Of a DNA stretch of 41,584 bases, positions 33,593-41,584 are shown piece by piece (positions within the stretch are counted from its first letter, which is position 1; every line of letters begins with the position of its first letter). The notes beneath the pieces were generated by a model that was given only the letters and a program-made list of their open reading frames with translations, did not search any database and was not told the DNA's origin. Origin of the DNA: Actinomycetota bacterium (GTDB lineage Bacteria; Actinomycetota; Actinomycetes; Nanopelagicales; Nanopelagicaceae); assembly GCA_010032125.1 (NCBI GenBank), contig RHAU01000001.1, positions 1 to 41,584 of the forward strand. The letters run 5' to 3'. A program made the translations under genes and the position numbers.

Positions 33593-34272
33593 AACCAGAC
33601 CACTCCAGCCTGGCGACCGGTTCGATCATCTCGACGATAAGAAAAATATCCACCATCGTGAAGTACACACTCATTCGCTACTGTGAAAGAAATTCCCTCT
33701 CGTTTCAATAGATGCTGCAGACCGCCGGAAACATCAACACATCGGCGGGACTCATCGGTACCTGCTTCAGGGATTTCGTTCACTACCTCTCGATAGGTCT
33801 CTAGATCTACTTCGTAACAAGCTTTACAAATCGATGGACCGATCTCAGCGCGTATCTCACCAGCGGTAATTCCTTGGTTATGAAAGTGTTCGAGAGTTGA
33901 TTGAAAGACGCCAGCAACGAGTCCTTTTCGACCCACATGAACTGCTGCAACGGCCCGAGTGGAGATAAGCAACAATGGCGTGCAATCTGCAATGAGAGTT
34001 ACTAGAGCCTTGCCTGGAATCGTCGTAAATAGAGCATCAACGCTCGGAACTACAGTCGAATCAGAATTTTGATCAATGACTGCAACATCTCGTCCATGTA
34101 CTTGATTCATGAAGTAGATCGACGACAGTGGTAATCCGATGCGAGATGCGAGGATTTCTCGATTCTTCTTTACCGTTTCCACGTCATCTCCGACATGCAT
34201 GGCCAGATTAAGTGAATCGAAAGGTGGCGCGCTCACACCTCCAACACGAGATGTGAAAAGAGTATGCGCCAT
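33589..34272 (-). CDS. pgeF: Polyphenol oxidase / LACC1-family purine nucleoside phosphorylase (PgeF/YfiH)
   Basis: YfiH/PgeF proteins were called laccases; family members have been shown to phosphorolyse purine nucleosides or edit peptidoglycan precursors. The 227-residue product has MNQVHG, IADCTPLLL, AVHVGRKG (usually AHAGWRG), GPSICKACYEV and FSYRRDDRTGR, giving the His/Cys zinc site. The Trp of the usual AGW motif is Arg here. The gene lies 2 nt after the ftsZ stop and overlaps yggS by 4 nt, so it is part of the ftsZ transcript. Confidence 0.9.
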   Translation of the reverse strand: MAHTLFTSRVGGVSAPPFDSLNLAMHVGDDVETVKKNREILASRIGLPLSSIYFMNQVHGRDVAVIDQNSDSTVVPSVDALFTTIPGKALVTLIADCTPLLLISTRAVAAVHVGRKGLVAGVFQSTLEHFHNQGITAGEIRAEIGPSICKACYEVDLETYREVVNEIPEAGTDESRRCVDVSGGLQHLLKREGISFTVANECVLHDGGYFSYRRDDRTGRQAGVVWL

Positions 34273-34274
34273 CC

Positions 34275-35402
34275 CTACTTCATGAAATCAGGGATATCGA
34301 CTTCATCCTCGGAGACGAGTTCTTGGAATGTAATTCTTCGACGAGGCTTCTCTTCAGTGCCCATAGCAACCGCGATGGGATCATTTGCGGGAATCGGATT
34401 TGCCTGACCGTTGAGTTCTTCGGTTGAGATCACAGGTTTTGAAATCTTCTTCGGCTCTCCACCTTCGAACCCTGCAGCAATAACGGTCACTCGAACTTCA
34501 TCGCCAAGGGAATCGTCAATCACCGTTCCGAAGATGATATTTGCATCGGGATGGGCGTACTTGGTGACTAATTGCGAAGCCTCATGAATTTCAAAAAGTC
34601 CTAGATCTGAACCGCCGGCGACAGAGAGCAATACGCCATGCGCGCCATCAATCGATGCCTCCAAAAGTGGCGATGAAATAGCAAGTTCTGCAGCGCGTGT
34701 AGCTCGAGATTCACCGCGAGCCGATCCGATTCCCATAAGTGCAGAACCTGCTCCATGCATAACGCTCTTTACATCGGCAAAATCAAGGTTGATAAGGCCT
34801 GGTGTTGTAATCAAGTCTGTGATTCCTTGAACACCCGAAAGCAAAACTTGATCGGCTGACTTAAAAGCTTCCGGCGCAGAAATTGATCGATCCGAAATAG
34901 AGAGAAGTCGATCGTTTGGAATGACAATCAAGGTATCTACTTGCGAACGAAGACTTTCAATTCCTTCATCTGCTTGCTGCGCCCTTCTTTTGCCCTCGAA
35001 TCCAAATGGTCGCGTTACTACGCCAACGGTGAGAGCACCGAGATCTTTTGCAATTTTTGCAACGATAGGTGCGCCGCCAGTTCCTGTTCCGCCGCCTTCG
35101 CCCGCAGTTACAAAAACCATGTCGGATCCGCGAAGCGCTTCTTCGATTTCTTCGGTGTGATCGATTGCTGCTTGCTTTCCAATTTCAGGATTCGCGCCAG
35201 CACCAAGTCCGCGCGTTAATTTTCTTCCGATATCTAATTTCACATCGGCATCACTCATGAGAAGTGCTTGCGCATCAGTGTTGATTGCAATGAACTCAAC
35301 GCCTTTAAGACCTGCATCAATCATGCGATTGACTGCGTTAACACCGCCGCCACCGATTCCAACAACTTTGATGACTGCCAAATAATTCTGTGGTGTTGCC
35401 AC
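34275..35402 (-). CDS. ftsZ: Cell division GTPase FtsZ
   Basis: FtsZ is the tubulin-like GTPase that forms the division ring. The 375-residue product has the G-box GEGGGTGTGGAP (101-112), KVVGIGGGGVNAV near the start, the T7 catalytic loop NLDFAD (205-210) and RITFQELVSEDEVDIPDF near the end. The acidic end DIPDFMK is the SepF/FtsW-binding tail. The C-terminal linker is short (about 40 residues). GTG 35402 has GAGAGG 6 nt upstream. The 117-nt gap to ftsQ holds a perfect palindrome and a weak -10 candidate, so ftsZ likely has its own promoter as in other actinobacteria. Confidence 0.98.
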   Translation of the reverse strand: MATPQNYLAVIKVVGIGGGGVNAVNRMIDAGLKGVEFIAINTDAQALLMSDADVKLDIGRKLTRGLGAGANPEIGKQAAIDHTEEIEEALRGSDMVFVTAGEGGGTGTGGAPIVAKIAKDLGALTVGVVTRPFGFEGKRRAQQADEGIESLRSQVDTLIVIPNDRLLSISDRSISAPEAFKSADQVLLSGVQGITDLITTPGLINLDFADVKSVMHGAGSALMGIGSARGESRATRAAELAISSPLLEASIDGAHGVLLSVAGGSDLGLFEIHEASQLVTKYAHPDANIIFGTVIDDSLGDEVRVTVIAAGFEGGEPKKISKPVISTEELNGQANPIPANDPIAVAMGTEEKPRRRITFQELVSEDEVDIPDFMK

Positions 35403-35519
35403 GATGCGCCTCTCTTTGAACCCTAATTCTCAACTTTAGACTTAGAGTTAACTCTTGATGTGCGCGCAAAAGTAGGCGCGGAGTTGTTACTGGGCAAACA
35501 CCGACACGAATTATTTCTT
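35403..35519 (-). promoter_or_regulatory. ftsZ upstream region with a 12-bp palindrome
   Basis: The largest gap in the dcw cluster. AGAGTTAACTCT (35444-35455) is a perfect palindrome. TAAAGT (complement of 35433-35438) lies 5 nt further toward ftsZ and fits TANNNT; no good -35 is found. The palindrome would sit in the promoter spacer and could be an operator. Both assignments are tentative. Confidence 0.35.
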
Positions 35520-36245
35520 TTACTTCACGACGGGATTTATCGGATTGCTGACATCGATCTTTCCAATTTTTTTATTCTCTGGTTGCGCAAGAAGTTCATT
35601 AATGACCTTTATTTTCAATTCAAACTCTTTGACACTTCCCCAGGAAATATCCAAATACCGTTTTCCGATACGTACTTTGCTGCTGAGATTGCCATTATCA
35701 ATCGCCTCTACGCTCACCACAGTGAGTCCCGCGCCCTTCAGTTTCGCCAGAAGAGTGACGGCGCTACCCCTCAGGGCTTCGCTCTGGGTGCGAAGAGTCA
35801 GGATCGGCAAGGTTGCCCAATCGACCTCTCCTGCCCTCGACGCCGAAGTAACTGCATCTTTCGGCAGGTAGAAAAGTGAGAGATCCTTGCCAAGAAATCC
35901 GACCGACGAAGCTCCACTTTCTCCACTCAATCGAGCAAGTGGTTCTCGTGGCGAGACCGAAATCCTGACGACTCCAGTGAAGAAATTTCTCCGAATATTT
36001 ACGTCGTCAACCCAAACCATGGTGCGAAGTCGAGCGGTGATACCTCGGCGATCGACACGAGCCATCGGCGCTCCGATATTTATTAGTTGTGGCGGTTCAG
36101 ACAACTTCAATTCAATCTGCTTTTTGATGTCGCTCTCTTGTGTCGAAATCTCAACGCGATCGACTGCAAGAAGGCTCGTCCAGCCCAATACATAAGCACA
36201 GAGACATGTGATGATGACAGAGATGGGAAGTGCGATCCGTTTCAT
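35520..36245 (-). CDS. ftsQ: Cell division protein FtsQ
   Basis: FtsQ is a bitopic membrane protein that links early and late divisome proteins outside the membrane. The 241-residue product has one N-terminal membrane helix (about 5-24) and a POTRA domain right after it, starting VDRVEISTQESDI. The FtsQ domain includes VWVDDVNIRRNFFTGVVRI and EPLARL. The cytoplasmic tail is almost absent (MKR), shorter than in most actinobacteria. The ATG start overlaps the murC stop in ATGA. Confidence 0.92.
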   Translation of the reverse strand: MKRIALPISVIITCLCAYVLGWTSLLAVDRVEISTQESDIKKQIELKLSEPPQLINIGAPMARVDRRGITARLRTMVWVDDVNIRRNFFTGVVRISVSPREPLARLSGESGASSVGFLGKDLSLFYLPKDAVTSASRAGEVDWATLPILTLRTQSEALRGSAVTLLAKLKGAGLTVVSVEAIDNGNLSSKVRIGKRYLDISWGSVKEFELKIKVINELLAQPENKKIGKIDVSNPINPVVK

Positions 36246-37636
36246 GAACTTTGAAGATTTGTCACAATCAAAGTGCCCAGAGAACTAACATCGCCTGCAC
36301 CCAAAGTAAGTATGAGGTCTCCTGGTGTCGCCATTGCGATTACCGATTCGATAACAACGGGCATGGAGGGTTCATAGGTGACCGTGCCCTCAGCCATTCG
36401 TTGTGAGATAGAAAGTGATGAGACTCCTGGAATCGGCGATTCACCAGCAGGATAGACCTCAAGGAGAAAGGTGTGATCGGCCTTCCCTAGTTCTTCTGCA
36501 AACTCACGGGTAAAAGCTCGAGTACGCGAAAATCTATGTGGTTGGAAAATAGTGAGAACGCGCCCCGAACCTGCGTAAGTTCGCGCTGTTTCTAACGTTG
36601 CGCGTACCTCAGTTGGATGGTGGCCATAATCATCGACAACGGTAATCCCGTTGACTATTCCTTTGATTTCAAAGCGCCTGCGAGCACCTGTGAATAGCGC
36701 CAAACCAGCAATCATTTCCGCTGCAGGAATTCCAAGGTGAATACCCATCAAGAGCGCCGCGGCAGCATTAAAGAGATTGTGTCTACCCGGAATCGAAAGT
36801 TGAATCTCGCCAAGCACGCGGCCTTGATGAGTTACGCGAGCGCGCGAGGATGTAGCGTCGACAACAATCCGATCTAATCTGAGTTCGGGATCTCCCTTCT
36901 CGCCATAGGTGCTTACTCGAAGCGTGGTTTGGCCCGCAACCTCTGTGAGCAAACGAAGAACTCCGTCATCGTCGCTACATGCCACCAGGACACCGTTTTT
37001 CTTAATAGTTCCAACAAAATCTTTGAATAGAAGATCAATTGCGGAAATATCTTGAAAGTTATCAACGTGATCCAATTCGATGTTAGTAACGATTGCGGCC
37101 TCCGGTTTGTATGCCGTGAAGGAGCCATCAGATTCATCAGCTTCAACAACAAAAATATCGCCAGAACCTTGATGGGCGTTGGTACCAGAATTTCGAATTG
37201 TCGCTCCAATGACGAAGGAGGGATCCCTACGCGCATGTTGAAGCGCCACGGTAAGCATCGAAGTCGTAGTCGTCTTGCCATGCGTGCCGGCGATTGCGAC
37301 AGAGCGATATCCCTCAAGAAGTAGTGCGAGAAATTCGGCCCGTTGCATCACGGAAATTCCTGCGGTACGCGCCGCAACTATCTCAACATTGTTCTCCGCG
37401 ACTGCCGAAGATCGAACGACAATATCGGTACCGGGACGTAGAGAAGCGATGTTTTTAGCATCGTGCTCGGTGGAGACTTCAATGCCAATAGTCCGAAGCG
37501 AGTTAAGTATTGAAGAGTCGTGGTAGTCAGAGCCGCTCACTTTTCCGCCTCGAGCAGCAACAATCCGTGCAATACCGCTCATTCCAGAGCCGCCAATACC
37601 AATGAAGTGAACTCGCAATCCGTTCCAATCCATCAT
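36242..37636 (-). CDS. murC: UDP-N-acetylmuramate-L-alanine ligase
   Basis: MurC adds L-Ala to UDP-MurNAc, the first amino-acid step of peptidoglycan synthesis. The 464-residue product shows the UDP-binding GIGGSGMSGIA near residue 10, the ATP loop GTHGKTTTTS, EADESDGS, and HPTEVRATLETAR with FQPHRFSRT in the C-terminal domain. I use ATG 37636, which overlaps the murG stop in ATGA, with AGAGG about 8 nt upstream. The longer frame to 37759 lies inside murG and adds 41 unrelated residues. Confidence 0.97.
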   Translation of the reverse strand: MMDWNGLRVHFIGIGGSGMSGIARIVAARGGKVSGSDYHDSSILNSLRTIGIEVSTEHDAKNIASLRPGTDIVVRSSAVAENNVEIVAARTAGISVMQRAEFLALLLEGYRSVAIAGTHGKTTTTSMLTVALQHARRDPSFVIGATIRNSGTNAHQGSGDIFVVEADESDGSFTAYKPEAAIVTNIELDHVDNFQDISAIDLLFKDFVGTIKKNGVLVACSDDDGVLRLLTEVAGQTTLRVSTYGEKGDPELRLDRIVVDATSSRARVTHQGRVLGEIQLSIPGRHNLFNAAAALLMGIHLGIPAAEMIAGLALFTGARRRFEIKGIVNGITVVDDYGHHPTEVRATLETARTYAGSGRVLTIFQPHRFSRTRAFTREFAEELGKADHTFLLEVYPAGESPIPGVSSLSISQRMAEGTVTYEPSMPVVIESVIAMATPGDLILTLGAGDVSSLGTLIVTNLQSS

Positions 37637-38712
37637 GAAGGAACCTCTGCTAAGGCCAAATCTGCAATCCTGGCTGCAGCGCCGCGGTGCATGTCGGATG
37701 GCGAATACCCCAGAGAATGAGCAGAACGAATCGCTTGCTCCAGATTGGTCGCCAACCAATGTGCAGTGAAATCTTTATTTGCTACTGAGATTGCTCTCCC
37801 CTGACGCACTAGTGATTGCGCATTCGTTACTTGTTCGCCATTTCCATGTGGCAGAGGAACCAAGATTGCATACCTACCGACGGTCATGATTTCTGAGCAG
37901 GTGACTGCCCCGCTTCGAGTAATGAGAAGATCTGAACTTCCATAAATCGCGGCCATATCGTGAAAATAAGCCATAGGTAAATAACCTTCGCGGGCTTGCG
38001 GTAGCGGATTGTTCACGCCAAGTGCATGGATAATCTGGAAATTTCGCGAAAGAGGATTTTTTAGAAATTCAGCCACGACGGAATTTATATGGGCTGAGCC
38101 TTGCGATCCTCCGAATATCGCGATGACCGGACGGCCATCATCAAAATTCCAGCTGGTGCGATGAAGAGTTGCGAATTCTCGTGATTCTTTCTCTGAAAGA
38201 CGACTCAATGAAGTGATGGAATCTCGTATCGGCATTCCCGTGAGCACTGAAGCCGGCCACCTGTCCGTCAGATCTTCGAAATTCACCGCAACGACCCGCG
38301 CAAACATGCGACCTAGTCGATTAGCCCAACCTGGCTTTGCATTTGCTTCATGAATGACGATCGGTACTCCCCGCATTTTCGCCGCAAGGTAAGCCGGCGC
38401 ACTTACATATCCTCCAAATCCGATGAGAACATCGGCTCCCGAAAGTGCACGAAAAGCGCCGACAATGCTGGCGATAAGTGCGAATGGAAACACAGCGATG
38501 GAAAGCGTGAACTTTCGTGGCAAGGTCACTCGCGGAATGCAGATGAGTCGATAACCCGCCTTTGGGACTAGAAGTCGCTCAAGCCCAGATTCAGTGCCAA
38601 GAAAAATGCATTCATTGCCGCTGTTTTTCTTCATCAACGCATCTGCTACGGCAAGCGCCGGCTCGATATGGCCAGCGGTGCCTCCTCCGGCAAGAATCAC
38701 GCGCGCTGACAT
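37633..38712 (-). CDS. murG: Lipid II-forming GlcNAc transferase MurG
   Basis: MurG adds GlcNAc to lipid I to make lipid II at the inner membrane face. The 359-residue GT-B enzyme shows the first glycine loop GGGTAGHIEPALA (9-21), GFGGYVSAPAYLAA, the IHEANAKPG motif (normally HEQN), FGGSQGSAHIN and the donor-site segment LITRSGAVTCSEI. The nucleotide-sugar region PHGNGEQVTNA follows. ATG 38712 has GAGGGG about 8 nt upstream; a longer frame to 38841 only extends into ftsW. Confidence 0.96.
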   Translation of the reverse strand: MSARVILAGGGTAGHIEPALAVADALMKKNSGNECIFLGTESGLERLLVPKAGYRLICIPRVTLPRKFTLSIAVFPFALIASIVGAFRALSGADVLIGFGGYVSAPAYLAAKMRGVPIVIHEANAKPGWANRLGRMFARVVAVNFEDLTDRWPASVLTGMPIRDSITSLSRLSEKESREFATLHRTSWNFDDGRPVIAIFGGSQGSAHINSVVAEFLKNPLSRNFQIIHALGVNNPLPQAREGYLPMAYFHDMAAIYGSSDLLITRSGAVTCSEIMTVGRYAILVPLPHGNGEQVTNAQSLVRQGRAISVANKDFTAHWLATNLEQAIRSAHSLGYSPSDMHRGAAARIADLALAEVPS

Positions 38713-38716
38713 GGCG

Positions 38717-39910
38717 TTATCCCCTCGCAGAGCGAGATCTCTTTCGTTCCGCAATCTCCGCAGCAATAACGGGATCTCGACGCAAAACACCGAGAACAAA
38801 TCCAATAGAGATGAATGAAGCAAGAAGGGAGGACCCGCCATAGGAGATAAAGGGGAGCGTGACTCCTACAACCGGTAAGACGCTAATGACTGTGCCGATG
38901 TTGAGAAGTACTTGAATGGCAAACCAACATCCAATTCCTGCAGATGCATAACGTTCGAAAGAATTCTCTGCCCGAAGTGCGACTCTAAAAATCCCGAGAA
39001 TTAAAATTCCAAAGAGGATAAGGACCGCTAACGTTCCAAGAAGTCCTAATTCTTCACCGATGACTGCAAAGATGAAGTCGGTATGTGCTTCTGGGAGATT
39101 GCCCCACTTCTGTTTACTTGAACCAAGGCCTGTGCCTAGTGCGCCTCCGGAGGCTAAGCCCATGATGCTATGGGCCTGTTGCCACCCAACTCCCTTGTAA
39201 TTTTCTACTGAAAAAGGATCGAAGAAAGCGGCAAATCTATTTAAGCGATTGCTGCTGTTAATAATCAATATCAAGAACGGAATTCCAAGAATGAAACCGA
39301 ATGCTGCGAATGCTCGCATCGGTAGACCAGATATAAAGAGAATTCCAGCAACGATTGCAGCAAATACGACAGCGGTTCCCAAATCTTTACCTAGAAGAAC
39401 CAGGAAGAGTAGGAGCGCAACTCCGGGCGCGATAAGTGAGATCGGGCTACTGAATTTTCCTTGCGACGAACGTTGGTCGTGTATACGAAGTCGCATTGCG
39501 CACCAGAGAATCATCCCTACTTTTGCGAATTCGCTGGGCTGAATCGTGAAACTACCAATCCCAATCCAGTTTGTGTTTCCACCAATCGTTTTTCCTACGC
39601 CTGGAATTTGCGGAAGAATCAAGAGCCCCGCAGATACAACTAATGAAGTGCGAGCAATCGGTATCCAGAGGGTTTCTTTAAGGTGCATCGCAAGCCAAGC
39701 CAAAGGAAGTGCAAGTGCAAGGAAAATTCCCTGTCGTAGTACAACCGCAAATGAATTTCCCGATTCGTTGAGAGATGTGACAGAACTTGCGCTCAGCACC
39801 ATTACCAAACCAAGTGCAGTCAAGATTGAAACTGAACCAAGGATCAAGTAGTAAGCAGATGATGGCTGCGCAAAAAGTGATTTCCTCTGAGATGCCTTAT
39901 GGACGGTCAT
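38717..39910 (-). CDS. ftsW: Septal peptidoglycan polymerase FtsW
   Basis: FtsW is a SEDS-family glycosyltransferase that polymerises lipid II at the septum together with its class b PBP partner. The 397-residue product has about ten membrane segments and SEDS signatures: FTIQPSEFAKVGM, LLGKDLGTAVVF with the catalytic Asp, AHTDFIFAVIGEELGLLG and TLPFISYGGSSLLAS. Location between murG and murD identifies it as FtsW rather than RodA. ATG 39910 overlaps the murD end by 14 nt and has AAGGAG 7 nt upstream. The long C-terminal extension of mycobacterial FtsW is missing. Confidence 0.96.
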   Translation of the reverse strand: MTVHKASQRKSLFAQPSSAYYLILGSVSILTALGLVMVLSASSVTSLNESGNSFAVVLRQGIFLALALPLAWLAMHLKETLWIPIARTSLVVSAGLLILPQIPGVGKTIGGNTNWIGIGSFTIQPSEFAKVGMILWCAMRLRIHDQRSSQGKFSSPISLIAPGVALLLFLVLLGKDLGTAVVFAAIVAGILFISGLPMRAFAAFGFILGIPFLILIINSSNRLNRFAAFFDPFSVENYKGVGWQQAHSIMGLASGGALGTGLGSSKQKWGNLPEAHTDFIFAVIGEELGLLGTLAVLILFGILILGIFRVALRAENSFERYASAGIGCWFAIQVLLNIGTVISVLPVVGVTLPFISYGGSSLLASFISIGFVLGVLRRDPVIAAEIAERKRSRSARG

Positions 39911-41264
39911 GGAGCAACTCCTTTACGGCGGCTGCGAAGAGCTCGCCGCGTTCTGCATAGTTCTTAAAGCGATCCATCGATGCACACGCGGGCGCAAGAA
40001 GAACGGTATCCCCCGCCGTCGCGCGTTCGGCTGCAGTGCGAACCACGGCGCGCATTAAATCCACTCCGCGAAGTTGCGCATCAATGCTCACTCGTTCGAT
40101 CTCGGGCGCATAGGCATTCAGGGCTTTATCGATAACAGGGGCATCGGTTCCGTAAAGAATTGCAGATTTGATTCTCGACTTTCCACGTTTAATGAGGTCA
40201 TCCATCGATGCACCCTTAGCTAGTCCGCCAGCAATCCAAATAACTCGAGGTTGAGAAAGGATTGCAGCAAGTGCAGCATGAGGATTTGTGGCCTTCGAAT
40301 CATCAATCCAAAGTATCTGATCCTTATCGGCAACGGTTTCCAGGCGATGATGATCGAGTTTGAAATTTCGAAGTGCTCTGCCAACGGCGGAAGAATCGGC
40401 GCCGATGGAGCGGGCCAGCGCTGCTGCTGCCATCCCGTTAAGAACATTATGCGGAACTGTCGGGGATATATCGCTTAACTCAAAGAGAACTTCAGCATCA
40501 CCAGAAACAAATGCGCGGTCAACAATCAAATTTTCTACTAAGCCAATCTCGTGGTTTGAGGGTGTCTCCAAGGAGAAATAGATGAGGCGCTTGGGCAATT
40601 CGCGGGCTCGACGAGCTATCTCAGGATCAGCAGCGTTGAGAATAGCTACTTTGGTTCGTTGGCAAATCTTGAATTTTGCACCTGCATAGGCGTCAAAACT
40701 TCCATGCCAGTCAAGATGATCTTCGGCGATATTAAGAATTGCTGCACTTTCTAATTCAAAGAGCGAACTCCACTCCAGTTGGAATGAGGAAAGCTCCAGG
40801 ACGAGTACATCTGATTCGGCAGATGTAACTGCTTCAATAACGGTGTCGCCCACATTGCCGCAGGCACGAGCATTGATACCTGACTCACGCAAGATGGACT
40901 CGGTCATCTGAACAGTCGTCGTCTTTCCATTTGTACCTGTAAGGCCAATCCATCTTTGCGATGGCGCAATCTCGCATTTAACTAGCCAGGCAAGATCAAT
41001 TTCACTTCGTAAGGTGAGACCAGCATCTCGAGCTTGAGCAATGAGTGGATGGTCCACTCGCCATCCGGGTGAGACAAGTGCAAAGGCGAAACGAGAAAGT
41101 TGAAGTCCATCCAGATTTGAGCGAGTTCCTTCAGCGCTGACATTTTCATCCACGACCGTGACGATTGCGCCTCGAGACTGTAAAAACTCTTCACTTGGCT
41201 TGCCTGTTACGCCGGCTCCAAAAATAAGAATCTCTGAACCAGCAAGAGAAGATAAGAAACTCAC
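39897..41264 (-). CDS. murD: UDP-N-acetylmuramoyl-L-alanine-D-glutamate ligase
   Basis: MurD adds D-Glu to UDP-MurNAc-L-Ala. The 455-residue product has the N-terminal GAGVTGKPSEEFL dinucleotide-like loop, the ATP loop GLTGTNGKTTTVQ near residue 110, LELSSFQLEW, NIAEDHLDWHG and the C-terminal HHRLETV...WIDDSKATNPHAALAA motif. GTG 41264 directly follows the mraY stop at 41265-41267 with no gap. Confidence 0.97.
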   Translation of the reverse strand: MSFLSSLAGSEILIFGAGVTGKPSEEFLQSRGAIVTVVDENVSAEGTRSNLDGLQLSRFAFALVSPGWRVDHPLIAQARDAGLTLRSEIDLAWLVKCEIAPSQRWIGLTGTNGKTTTVQMTESILRESGINARACGNVGDTVIEAVTSAESDVLVLELSSFQLEWSSLFELESAAILNIAEDHLDWHGSFDAYAGAKFKICQRTKVAILNAADPEIARRARELPKRLIYFSLETPSNHEIGLVENLIVDRAFVSGDAEVLFELSDISPTVPHNVLNGMAAAALARSIGADSSAVGRALRNFKLDHHRLETVADKDQILWIDDSKATNPHAALAAILSQPRVIWIAGGLAKGASMDDLIKRGKSRIKSAILYGTDAPVIDKALNAYAPEIERVSIDAQLRGVDLMRAVVRTAAERATAGDTVLLAPACASMDRFKNYAERGELFAAAVKELLHDRP

Positions 41265-41584
41265 TTACGCGACCACCCACTGTGCATAAAAGAGACCGAG
41301 CCCCGCTGCAACACATAAGCCAGCAATAATCCAGAACCTAATGACGATAGTGACTTCACCCCAACCCAATAATTCAAAATGATGTTGCAATGGCGCCATC
41401 TTGAATACTCGTTTGCCACCGGAAATCTTGAAGTATGTAGTCTGAATAATGACCGAAAGTGTGATGATAACGAACAAGCCACCAAGCAGAACTAAAAGTA
41501 ACTCGGTACGAAGCGTCATAGCCAGTCCTGCGAGCGCACCACCGATTGCAAGAGATCCGGTATCGCCCATGAAAATTCGTGCGG
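41265..41584 (-). CDS. mraY: Phospho-MurNAc-pentapeptide transferase, N-terminal part outside the window
   Basis: MraY transfers phospho-MurNAc-pentapeptide to undecaprenyl phosphate, making lipid I. The 105 visible C-terminal residues begin ARIFMGDTGSLAIGG, which contains the catalytic Asp of the FMGDTGS motif. The cytoplasmic loop APLQHHFELLGW with the HHFE motif and two final membrane helices follow. The frame is open at 41584, so the rest of the gene lies beyond the window. It ends at 41265, abutting murD. Confidence 0.96.
   Translation of the reverse strand, partial: ARIFMGDTGSLAIGGALAGLAMTLRTELLLVLLGGLFVIITLSVIIQTTYFKISGGKRVFKMAPLQHHFELLGWGEVTIVIRFWIIAGLCVAAGLGLFYAQWVVA

Noticed and set aside
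35460..35879. Plus-strand 139-codon frame opposite ftsQ
   Set aside because: It is antisense to ftsQ, which has a clear membrane helix and POTRA domain; no independent start signal is visible.
37637..37759. N-terminal extension of murC to 37759
   Set aside because: It is the antisense-free out-of-frame reading of murG; the Mur ligase fold starts after the ATG at 37636, which has an ATGA overlap.
1..41584. CRISPR arrays, insertion sequences, prophage or toxin-antitoxin modules
   Set aside because: No regularly spaced repeats, transposases, integrases or terminal inverted repeats were seen on reading either strand.

Overview
The window is a stretch of chromosomal housekeeping genes from an actinobacterium with moderate G+C (close to half by eye). 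The gene order uvrB-coaE-rpsA-polA-pdtaR-pyk-gltDB-lgt-trpAB-trpC-trpE-priA-dnaE-rluD-lspA-dksA/traR-ileS-yggT-sepF-yggS-pgeF-ftsZ-ftsQ-murG-ftsW-murD-mraY is, from memory, the order in Streptomyces coelicolor, with nearly everything in between removed. Short intergenic gaps, many 4-nt stop/start overlaps, moderate G+C and small genes point to a streamlined lineage such as the freshwater Nanopelagicales (acI). That placement is inference. I see no insertion sequence, prophage, CRISPR array or defence cassette. No gap without a gene exceeds 300 bases.

Layout: almost everything is on the minus strand. Positions 1-8300 hold DNA repair and replication, S1, pyruvate kinase, a PdtaR antiterminator and a tRNA-Leu(CAA). 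Positions 8300-14830 hold glutamate synthase and a VIT-family transporter. Positions 14830-21400 hold lgt, a DsbA-like oxidoreductase and the trpABCE/priA operon. Positions 21400-27470 hold a small lipoprotein, dnaE, rluD, lspA and an H1-like DksA/TraR protein. Positions 27500-30940 hold ileS on the plus strand behind a T-box riboswitch. Positions 30900-41584 hold a kynureninase gene followed by the division and cell-wall (dcw) cluster, cut off inside mraY.

Functionally, priA-trpE-trpC-trpB-trpA supply most of tryptophan synthesis and kynU could supply anthranilate. Lgt and LspA are the first two lipoprotein-processing enzymes, and a lipoprotein gene lies nearby. ftsZ, sepF, ftsQ, ftsW and murC/D/G/mraY make and position septal peptidoglycan.

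The main oddities are: (1) gltB and dnaE are each broken by a deletion of roughly 80-100 codons plus a frameshift, most simply explained by assembly error but needing a check; (2) kynU sits where divIVA is expected; (3) ileS has an ultrashort-Stem-I T-box with an isoleucine AUC specifier and a sequestered Shine-Dalgarno; (4) a tRNA-Leu(CAA) with a 5-nt variable region ends one base before the pdtaR start codon; (5) lspA appears to start with CTG in a CTGA overlap; (6) several genes carry a TANNNT box 6 or 8 nt before the start codon, suggesting widespread leaderless transcription; (7) PriA has Ser at the position of a key Trp of the mycobacterial enzyme.
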